From JANOZM01 sp031429355 (GTDB lineage Bacteria; Pseudomonadota; Gammaproteobacteria; Burkholderiales; Burkholderiaceae_E), in assembly GCA_031429355.1 (NCBI GenBank), contig JANOZM010000014.1, positions 62,001-126,000 of the forward strand: DNA of 64,000 nt, read 5' to 3'. The notes beneath the pieces were generated by a model. That model saw only the letters and a list, made by a program, of their open reading frames with translations. It searched no databases and was not told the DNA's origin. The translations under genes were made by a program, and so were the position numbers. Below are positions 26,846 through 35,400 of the stretch, piece by piece (position 1 is the first letter of the stretch; each line of letters starts with the position of its first letter).

Positions 26846-28345
26846 TTACCCAATATTGAGGCGCTGCATCCGATACCGCAACGCGCGAAAACTGACACCT
26901 AATAACTTTGCTGCAGCAGTTCGATTTTGCTTGGTTTTGTCTAGTGCCTTTAAAATCGAATTGCGCTCGATTTGATCTAAATAATCCGGCAAAGAGTCAG
27001 GGATGCCATCAGCCGACAAAATTACCTCACGCTTTGCAACAACGGTTTCGCTTCCAGCGGCTTCTTGCTCGCGCTGACTACGTTCAAGTCGCTCCTGATC
27101 AGGCTCGCTCTCGACGTATTGGCTACTAGGACGCAAACCCAAGTCTTCGACATTAATAATAGAGTCAGTGGCAAAAGCGACCGCGCGCTCTAAAATATTT
27201 TCTAGCTCTCGAACGTTGCCTGGGAATGCATAGGACTGTAAATATTTTAAGGTAACGCTAGCCAGAACGGGTGGTTGGGTTAATTGCATGCGTTGGGCAA
27301 TGCGCTGCAACACATGTTGCGCTAGCTGTGGAATGTCATCCCGACGCTCGCGCAAACTCGGTAGTTGTAGCTCGATTACATTGAGGCGGTAGAATAAATC
27401 TTGCCTGAAACGTCCATTGGCGACGCACTGACCGAGATCTTGATGGGTTGCGCTGACAATGCGTACATCAACTGCCTCCTCTTGAGTGGCACCAACTTTG
27501 CGCACCCGGCGCTCTTGAATGGCACGCAGCAATTTAACTTGCATCGCTAATGGCAAATCGGCCACTTCATCTAAAAACAAAGTGCCACCATCGGCCGCAT
27601 GAAAAAAACCGGCGCGCTCTTGTTCCGCCCCAGTAAATGCACCTTTGCGGTAGCCGAAAAACTCCGACTCCATTAGGCTTTCGGGAATGGCACCGCAGTT
27701 AACCGCTATAAAAGCGTTGTCGGCACGCGCACTCGATTGATGAATTAACCGGGCTGCCAACTCTTTGCCAGAACCCGACTCTCCGTGGATATGTACCGGC
27801 GCCATTGAACGAGCCAAACGCGCAATTGTGCTGCGCACTTCATTCATTTGCACCGATTGGCCCAGCATTGCGTCGCTGGCTGATTTCAACTTACGAGCGG
27901 CATCGCTGGTCTCTTCTTGCGCCACTGCGCGACCGGGGCTCGGTAGTTTTAAAGCAGTACGGACCAGACTTCGCAATGCATCAAGCGCAACGGGCTTTGA
28001 TAAATAATCAAACGCACCGGCTTTCAAAGCCGCCACAGCGTTTTCAGCGCTACCAAACGCGGTAATTACAGCAACTGGTAAATCGGGACGCACTGCTCTT
28101 ATTTGCGCCACTAAGCTTAGGCCATCACCGTCAGGTAGACGCATATCGCATAAGCACAGTGAATACACTTTTTTACTTAAATTTGCTCGCGCTTGGCCCA
28201 AATCGGCAGCGCAATCGACATCAAGCCCCATGCCAATAAGGGTTAGTTCAAGCAACTCGCGTAAATCGGCTTCATCGTCAACCACCAACACGCGGGGAAC
28301 TAAAGGTAGATCAGAATTTTCTGGTAACAATGCAATTTCGTTCAT
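26846..28345 (-). CDS. Sigma-54-dependent response regulator (PilR-like)
   Basis: NtrC-family regulator. The receiver (about residues 18-130) has VLVVDDEADLREL and the acceptor Asp in LCLCDMRLPDGDG. The AAA+ domain (about 165-400) has the Walker A GESGSGKE, the sigma-54 contact GAFTGAEQERAGFF and FLDEVADLPL. A Fis-type helix-turn-helix ends the protein (NRTAAAKLLGVSFRALRYRMQRL). The order ampD, this gene, histidine kinase, ccsA divergent from ffh is the betaproteobacterial pilR/pilS layout, so it probably activates pilA. No pilA is in the window. I start at ATG 28345, 7 bp after the kinase stop. Confidence 0.9.
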   Translation of the reverse strand: MNEIALLPENSDLPLVPRVLVVDDEADLRELLELTLIGMGLDVDCAADLGQARANLSKKVYSLCLCDMRLPDGDGLSLVAQIRAVRPDLPVAVITAFGSAENAVAALKAGAFDYLSKPVALDALRSLVRTALKLPSPGRAVAQEETSDAARKLKSASDAMLGQSVQMNEVRSTIARLARSMAPVHIHGESGSGKELAARLIHQSSARADNAFIAVNCGAIPESLMESEFFGYRKGAFTGAEQERAGFFHAADGGTLFLDEVADLPLAMQVKLLRAIQERRVRKVGATQEEAVDVRIVSATHQDLGQCVANGRFRQDLFYRLNVIELQLPSLRERRDDIPQLAQHVLQRIAQRMQLTQPPVLASVTLKYLQSYAFPGNVRELENILERAVAFATDSIINVEDLGLRPSSQYVESEPDQERLERSQREQEAAGSETVVAKREVILSADGIPDSLPDYLDQIERNSILKALDKTKQNRTAAAKLLGVSFRALRYRMQRLNIG

Positions 28346-28352
28346 TCTCGGA

Positions 28353-30167
28353 TTATCGCATTGCAACACTAATTACAAAAGCACCGTAGCCGGACCAGTC
28401 AACCGACTGACCATTTTCTGGCTCATAAGATGTTTTGATTTGCGTAGGCTTTGTATCGTCCAACAAACGCTCGGCCAAGCGGTCGTAGCGCAAAGACGCC
28501 TCATTGATGCTGCAAAGTTCGCGCGCTAAATACAAGCCTAAGCCAGTACCTTTGGAGTCCGTCGTCGCAAAGGGCTCAAACAAAGTAGCTGTTAATTGAC
28601 CGGGTACTCCCGGCCCATCATCGGCCACCAGTAATTCGTAAGCACGACGATCTTGTGAGAACTGCCAAACAACGCGCACTGAGCCGGCCTTTGCCGTCGC
28701 ATAGCGTAGTGCGTTAGTTAGTAAATTTACCAGTATTTGATGCAGATGCGCGGGATCGAAAGGTATCGGTTCGGTGCTACGTAATTCCAATCGAACGACC
28801 GTATCATCGCAGCCTTGTTGTTTTACAAAATCAGGCAAAAAATCAGCCAAAAAACCAGCTAAATCAACATCCTCAATTTGCGCACTATCCCGCCTCGCAA
28901 TCGACAAGATATCCTCAACAATCCGGTTAATCCGCACTGTATTGTCCTCGACGATTCGTGCTAAACGTTGCTGTGCGGGTTTAACTTGATCTCCCAAAGA
29001 TTCGCTTAAGAGTCCGTTTGCATGGCGGATTGCGCCAAGAGGATTTCGAATTTCATGAGCAATCGAGGCCGACAATCGTCCCATTGAGGCAAGTTTTAAC
29101 TGCTGAGCCTGTTGCTCAACACGATCCAGATCTTCAATAACCAAAACAAAGTCGGGACCCAAACTGGCTATTTGCTGCCCACCCAACCCGTTAAGTTTAG
29201 CTTCTGGCACTAGCGCAGATGTCAAGAACCTAGATGGTAATTTTTGCTTACTTGTTTCGTCACGAGGCTTCATGTCGGAAAGAAATCGCAAGCGAACCCG
29301 CTGGCTACGTTGCCAATGACTGATCGTGCTGGACGGCATCAAGCCTACTTCAACCACATGCGAACTAGGTGAACCCGCTTGCTGCCAAAGGTGCAATTGC
29401 TCGGCCACCACGGCCCATCCTGGCCCGGTCGGTAAAAAACCCGTTATCGTTGAACCAGCTGCTTGGGCTAATTCTTGCGCTGGCATGCTTCCTAGCAATT
29501 GTTGGGCAGCTCGATTCATTACGCGCACTTTGCCATCACCATTAAAAATTAACACGCCATCGGTTAACTCCGCGATTACCATTTGGTTAATCATTAATTG
29601 GTTGCGCAAATCGGTGCCACGGCGCTGGGCGCGCGCTTCATTAATCGCGGCGCGAGCCGCAAGCCGATTAAGAACAAACGCTACGGCAAACAAAGTCGCG
29701 CCTGTTGCGGCCGCCGCGAAAAAGCCTGGCTCTACGGTTTCATCACGCAGATAAATAAGCACGCTTTGGCCTAGCAAACTAACTGACGCAATGGCCGCCG
29801 CAAACAAAGCCCATGTGGGCGTTACTAAAATCGCCGCCCCTGCAACCGGCGCCATCATCAACAAACCAAAACCGGAACGCGCGCCACCTGCAGCGAATAT
29901 AACTAGACTCAAAAACAGCAGGTCTCCGGCAATGTGCACAGCTAATTGATGATTAAACTTTAAACGAACCCGGTCAATACAAACGAGAGCGAGAACCGCA
30001 AACACAACGTAAAGGCCTGCCACCAAAAGAAATAAATTAGTGTCTTGCAACAACGAAGCTTCGTAGCGCTTCGCATACAACGGCAAGACCAAAGTAAGGA
30101 TTCCGGCTATTAGCAGCCGGGTTACCGCTAGGTAGCGTAGCGAATTCCAAAAACCTTCCGTAACCAC
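28353..30167 (-). CDS. Membrane sensor histidine kinase (PilS-like)
   Basis: Partner kinase of the sigma-54 regulator that follows. Six hydrophobic helices fill about residues 10-180, with a PAS-like domain about 195-300. The phosphoacceptor block is SIAHEIRNPLGAIRHANGLLSESL (HisKA), and the ATP part has NLLTNALRYA, DDGPGVPG and GTGLGLYLAREL. It starts with GTG three bases after the ccsA stop, so ccsA, pilS and pilR form one leftward operon. PilS-type kinases respond to pilin in the membrane; that signal here is inferred from gene order. Confidence 0.9.
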   Translation of the reverse strand: MVTEGFWNSLRYLAVTRLLIAGILTLVLPLYAKRYEASLLQDTNLFLLVAGLYVVFAVLALVCIDRVRLKFNHQLAVHIAGDLLFLSLVIFAAGGARSGFGLLMMAPVAGAAILVTPTWALFAAAIASVSLLGQSVLIYLRDETVEPGFFAAAATGATLFAVAFVLNRLAARAAINEARAQRRGTDLRNQLMINQMVIAELTDGVLIFNGDGKVRVMNRAAQQLLGSMPAQELAQAAGSTITGFLPTGPGWAVVAEQLHLWQQAGSPSSHVVEVGLMPSSTISHWQRSQRVRLRFLSDMKPRDETSKQKLPSRFLTSALVPEAKLNGLGGQQIASLGPDFVLVIEDLDRVEQQAQQLKLASMGRLSASIAHEIRNPLGAIRHANGLLSESLGDQVKPAQQRLARIVEDNTVRINRIVEDILSIARRDSAQIEDVDLAGFLADFLPDFVKQQGCDDTVVRLELRSTEPIPFDPAHLHQILVNLLTNALRYATAKAGSVRVVWQFSQDRRAYELLVADDGPGVPGQLTATLFEPFATTDSKGTGLGLYLARELCSINEASLRYDRLAERLLDDTKPTQIKTSYEPENGQSVDWSGYGAFVISVAMR

Positions 30168-30170
30168 CCG

Positions 30171-31055
30171 TTAATTCCTGCCCAAAACCACTTCGATAAC
30201 GAAACGGCTTCCAACGTAGGCCAGCATCAATAACGCAAAACCGCCAAGGGTAATACGTGCTGCCATTCGGCCACGCCAACCCCAAAGGCTACGGCCCGCC
30301 AGAAGCACTGCAAATACGCTCCAGGCTATTACACTAAACACGGACTTATGATCTAAACGCCAGGGCTGCCCAAAAACTTCCTCGGAAAACACCACGCCTG
30401 ACAAGACGGTTAGCGTTAATAAAATAAAGCCGGTAAATAAAATACGAAACAGAATTTTTTCGAGTACTAGCAGGGGCGGCAGTCGTTCTAGCCAAGCTAA
30501 AGAGCCATGGGCCACACCACCTATCCCACCCGCCGAATTATTGTTAGCGTTTGCGGCAAGCGGACGGTGCAAACTACGTTCGGCTAAAATCATCAGCACG
30601 GCGTGTACTGCCGCTAACGCCAAAAAACTATAGGCCAACATACCGACCACTAAATGTGGAATGAATAAGGGGCGATTACTTTGCGCAGACAAACTAACAC
30701 CGGGGAAAAACGCAGGCAAGGCAGCGGCAATTGCCGCGAACGGCAAAATCAATATCCATAAAGGTTCAATTTTTACCGAAAAACTCTCGGCCCAAAGCAA
30801 ACCGGCACCACCGCACAACATAATAGATAGTGCCAGTGCAAAACCAAATTTTGGCGGCCCAGATCCAGAGAACGCAGCGACGATAGTTAGTGTGTGAGCC
30901 AACACGGCGCATCCAAACACTAATAAGCCCAATTTTGATAGGCCGCTGGAGGCAACCCCTGCATTCGAATTTTCGGTCAACGCCAATGAGCGCCGCGCGA
31001 CCAAAAGGGCGACGATATACAGGACAACGGCGAGGCCATAAAGTAAACTCAACAT
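30171..31055 (-). CDS. CcsA/YpjD-type cytochrome c assembly membrane protein
   Basis: Polytopic protein of the CcsA/YpjD group (cytochrome_C_asm), with about eight hydrophobic helices and a WAESFSVK stretch. The C-terminal half includes HKSVFSVIAWSVFAVLLAG and an ASRFVIEV-like end. In Betaproteobacteria it lies opposite ffh, as here. Proteins of this family bind heme in cytochrome c biogenesis, but the YpjD branch is less defined. I chose the ATG at 31055 (MLSLLYGLAVV), because a longer frame would run into ffh. It leaves a 32-bp gap to ffh, which must hold both promoters or their overlap. Confidence 0.85.
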   Translation of the reverse strand: MLSLLYGLAVVLYIVALLVARRSLALTENSNAGVASSGLSKLGLLVFGCAVLAHTLTIVAAFSGSGPPKFGFALALSIMLCGGAGLLWAESFSVKIEPLWILILPFAAIAAALPAFFPGVSLSAQSNRPLFIPHLVVGMLAYSFLALAAVHAVLMILAERSLHRPLAANANNNSAGGIGGVAHGSLAWLERLPPLLVLEKILFRILFTGFILLTLTVLSGVVFSEEVFGQPWRLDHKSVFSVIAWSVFAVLLAGRSLWGWRGRMAARITLGGFALLMLAYVGSRFVIEVVLGRN

Positions 31056-31087
31056 GTGAATAGCATACCCTAACTTAAGGCCTTCCA

Positions 31088-32440
31088 ATGCTTGAAAATT
31101 TATCGTCGCGTCTCGCCCGTGTTGTAAAAACAATGCGCGGAGAGGCTCGAATTACCGAAGCCAACACGCAAGAAATGTTGCGCGAAGTGCGTATGGCCTT
31201 GCTCGAAGCCGACGTGGCCTTACCCGTTGTACGCGATTTTATTGCTAAGGTAAAAGATAAGTCGCAAGGGCAAGATGTTTTGCAAAGCTTAACCCCCGGC
31301 CAAGTTTTGGTTGGTATTGTCGACCGTGAACTGACTGAACTAATGGGCGGAGCGCAAGCCGAGCTTAGTTTTGCAACACAACCGCCGGCTATTATTTTAA
31401 TGGCTGGTTTGCAAGGTGCCGGTAAAACCACCACGACCGGAAAACTCGCAAAGTGGCTCAAAGAACAACGCAAGAAAAAAGTCTTGACCGTTTCTTGCGA
31501 CGTGTACCGACCAGCCGCTATCGAACAATTGCGGGCGGTTACCGAGCAAGCGGGGGCCGATTTTTTCGCCTCGACCCCGGACCAGAAGCCTATTGATATT
31601 GCGCGCGCTGCAGTGCAATGGGCAAAAACACATTTCCACGATGTACTGTTAGTAGATACCGCCGGACGCTTAGGTATTGATGAAGCGATGATGCAAGAAA
31701 TTGCCGCGCTGCATAAAGAACTTAACCCAATCGAAACATTGTTCGTGGTCGATGCAATGCAAGGCCAAGATGCAGTCAACACCGCCAAAGCCTTTGGCGA
31801 CGCATTACCACTAACCGGTATCGTGCTTACAAAGTTAGACGGCGATTCACGTGGTGGCGCTGCGTTATCGGTAAAAGCGGTTACTGGCAAACCTATTAAA
31901 TTTGTGGGTGTCGGCGAAAAACTAACTGGCCTTGATGTATTTCACCCCGATCGAATGTCCAAACGTATTTTGGGTATGGGCGATATTCTTTCGCTTGTTG
32001 AAGAAGCGCAAAAAGGCGTCGATCAAGAAGCTGCCATGGAGTTGGCAGGCAAATTTAAAAGCGGTAGTCGTTTTGACTTAAACGACTTTTTAGCCCAACT
32101 AACGCAGATGAAAAAAATGGGCGGCCTATCGAGCTTGCTCGATAAATTGCCATCGCAAATGCAGCAGGCCGCAGCCGGTGCAGATATGGGCAAAGCCGAA
32201 AAAGATATGCGTCGCATGCAAGGCATGATTCACTCAATGACTATTGCAGAGCGCAGCAAACCTGAGCTTATAAAAGCCACTCGTAAACGTCGTATTGCAA
32301 CGGGTGCGGGTGTAACCGTACAAGAAGTCAATCGCATGTTAAATCAGTACGACCAAATGGCCGGCATGATGAAAAAAATGCAAAAGGGCGGACTGGCAAA
32401 AATGATGCGTGGCATGAAGGGAATGATGGGTGGGCGCTAA
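31088..32440 (+). CDS. ffh: Signal recognition particle protein Ffh
   Basis: GTPase that binds 4.5S RNA and nascent signal sequences and delivers ribosomes to FtsY. The N domain is residues 1-90. The G domain has GLQGAGKTTTTGKLAKWL near residue 105, DTAGRLGIDE and TKLDGDSRGG. The Met-rich M domain holds the RNA-binding part (MKKMGGLSSLL, RRIATGAGVTVQEVNRML, then MKKMQKGGLAKMMRGMKGMMGG). 450 residues is normal. Its stop overlaps the start of uvrA. Confidence 0.98.
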   Translation: MLENLSSRLARVVKTMRGEARITEANTQEMLREVRMALLEADVALPVVRDFIAKVKDKSQGQDVLQSLTPGQVLVGIVDRELTELMGGAQAELSFATQPPAIILMAGLQGAGKTTTTGKLAKWLKEQRKKKVLTVSCDVYRPAAIEQLRAVTEQAGADFFASTPDQKPIDIARAAVQWAKTHFHDVLLVDTAGRLGIDEAMMQEIAALHKELNPIETLFVVDAMQGQDAVNTAKAFGDALPLTGIVLTKLDGDSRGGAALSVKAVTGKPIKFVGVGEKLTGLDVFHPDRMSKRILGMGDILSLVEEAQKGVDQEAAMELAGKFKSGSRFDLNDFLAQLTQMKKMGGLSSLLDKLPSQMQQAAAGADMGKAEKDMRRMQGMIHSMTIAERSKPELIKATRKRRIATGAGVTVQEVNRMLNQYDQMAGMMKKMQKGGLAKMMRGMKGMMGGR

Positions 32441-35400
32441 ACCGGAAGGTATTAAACAATCGGATGACAAACAACCAGGACGCAACGCTAATCACAGCAA
32501 CGGTTTTATTTCGATTCGCGGCGCACGGCAAAATAATTTAAAAAATTTAGATGTTGATTTTCCGGTGGGCCAGTTGTCGGTGGTTACTGGCGTTTCTGGT
32601 TCGGGTAAATCGTCTTTAGTGTTCGACACTTTATACGCCGAAGGTCAACGCCGTTACGTTGAAACTTTTTCGGCTTATGCGCGGCAATTTTTAGACCGTA
32701 TGGACAAGCCGCAAGTCGACTCGATTGAGGGCGTGCCCCCAGCGATTGCGATTGATCAAACTAATCCAGTCCGCACTTCAAGGTCCACGGTTGGCACTAT
32801 GACCGAGCTGAACGATCACTTAAAACTATTGATGGCACGCGCGGCACAATTGGTTTGTCGTCAATGTGCACAAGTCGTACAAAGCGATTCACCGGCAAGC
32901 ATTTATAGCGCGTTACAACACTATGGAGCCAGCCACGCCGACCCTCGGCTAATGATTTGCTTTGCGGTCAATATCCCGAGTAATTTTGGCAGCAGTGAAG
33001 TCGAACAGTATTTACAAGCGCAGGGTTATACCCGCCTCCATTACCGCGAAAAAGAAACACTGTTTGTTACCCAAGATCGATTTCGTATTAGTGCCGTCGA
33101 TAGCGCACGCGCATTGGAAGCTATCGAAACCGCGCTACGTTTGGGCGGCGGTAAATTAGTAGTGTTTGTATTGCCCGACGGCATTGAAGCCGAAGCGATT
33201 GAACAACAACCACGCCTTGCCTTTTCAAACGGCTTGCATTGCGCCGCGTGCGACATTAGCTATAACAGTGCCACCCCTAGTTTATTTTCGTTTAACTCAC
33301 CCATTGGTGCTTGCGAAGCTTGTCGTGGCTTTGGACGCGTCATCGGCGTTGATTACGGCTTAGTAATTCCCGACGAAGGTAAAACTTTGCGTGAAGGTGC
33401 CGTTAAACCATGGCAGACGCCGTCATTTAAAGAGTGCCAAGACGATCTTATTAAGTATGGTCGCCAAGAAAATATTAATCTCGACAAGCCTTGGCGCGAC
33501 TTAAGCCAACACGATCGCAATTGGGTCTTAACGGGCAGCCCGTTGTGGAAGGGCAAATGGGGCCAACAGTGGTTTGGCATTAAACGCTTTTTTGACTGGC
33601 TAGAAACCAAAGCCTACAAAATGCATATTCGGGTTTTGCTATCAAAGTACCGCGCCTACACCCCATGTACAGTTTGTGAAGGCGCACGCTTAAAACCGGA
33701 TGCTTTGTTATGGCGCGTTGGCTCACTAGACAATGCAAACACAGCACTGTCTAACAACGCTGGTAGTTACCAACGTTACAAGCCAGCCGGTGTGCAATGG
33801 TCTGACGCCTCGCTACAACAATTGGCAGGTCTAACCATTCACGATCAAATGCTGTTGCCGATTGATCGTTTGGTTACTTTGTTTAGCAATCTAAAGTTAC
33901 CCGGCCTACCTGACGAAGCCACCACCCTATTGCTTGGAGAAATTCGTACTCGCTTACGTTACTTGCAAGACGTAGGCCTAGGTTACTTAACATTAGACCG
34001 GCAGTCGCGTACATTATCGGGTGGTGAAGTACAGCGGATTAATTTAACTACTGCGCTCGGCACCTCACTGGTTAATGCCTTATTTGTATTAGATGAACCT
34101 TCGATTGGATTGCACCCGCGCGACATGGATCGCATTGTGCAAGTGATGCAACGCTTGCGGGATGCGGGCAACACTTTAGTGGTTGTAGAGCACGACCCTG
34201 CTGTCATGTTTGCGGCCGACCATATGTTAGAAATTGGTCCTGGGCCGGGCGAGCGTGGCGGCGAAATTGTCTTTAAAGGAACCCCGCAAGCGATTCGCGG
34301 AACACAAACGCTGACGGGGCAATACTTAGCCAACAAGCTGCGCGCCGATCGCGGTCTTACAAAAAAAATACCGAACGCCTCAACCGATTGGTTGCGCGTT
34401 GAAGGTGCAGCCACCCACAATTTAAAAACTATTGACGTTGAGTTTCCACTGAATCATTTAGTGACGGTCACCGGCGTTTCGGGTTCGGGTAAATCAACCC
34501 TGATCGAAGATGTGCTGTACCCCGCTTTGTGTAAGCACTTTGGTAAAGCGATCGAATCAAGTGGGCCGCTAGCCAAACTATTGGGCATTAAACAGCTGAC
34601 CGATATTGTGATGGTAGACCAAACGCCAATTGGTAAAACAACCCGATCTAACCCAGTCAGTTACGTCGGTGCATTTGATGCCATTCGTGATTTGTTTGCC
34701 CGTTCTGATCTTGCAAAAGAACGTGGTTATAGCGCTGGAATGTTTAGTTTTAACGCGGGTGAAGGACGTTGCCCAACGTGTACAGGTTCGGGTTTTGAAC
34801 ATATCGAAATGCAGTTTTTGTCGGACGTGTATTTACGTTGCGCCGATTGTGACGGCAAACGTTTTCGCGCCGAACTACTAGAAGTCGGTTTAGATTTTAA
34901 TGGCCGTTCGTTATCGGTTGCCGATGTCTTAGCGCTGACAGTCAGTCAAGCGCTTGAAGTGTTTGCAGACCATCCCGAAGTTGGCATTCGCCTAAGCCCC
35001 CTGGCTGATGTGGGCCTTGAGTATTTGCGACTTGGACAACCCGTTCCCACGTTGTCGGGCGGTGAAGCGCAGCGCTTAAAGTTAGCCGGTCACTTAGCCG
35101 ATGCTTTAATTGCCAGTAAAAAATTAGCGAATAAGAAAAGTAAAGCCGAAAGCAAAGCGGCAAGCAAAACCCCGACGAAATCGGCAAGCAGCCTAAAAAC
35201 GGCCTCAAAAGAAACCATTAAAGAACACAAACTTTTCTTGTTTGATGAGCCCACCACAGGTTTGCATTTTGAGGACATCGCCAAGTTATTGGGTGCCCTA
35301 CGCGCATTGGTTGATGCTGGACATTCCTTAATTGTTATTGAACATAATTTAGATGTTATTGGTGCTGCCGATTGGTTAGTAGACTTAGGCCCTGAAGGGG

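Noticed and set aside
31075..31890. A 271-residue minus-strand frame opposite ffh
   Set aside because: It is fully antisense to the conserved ffh gene and has Cys/Ser/Thr-rich, non-protein-like composition.
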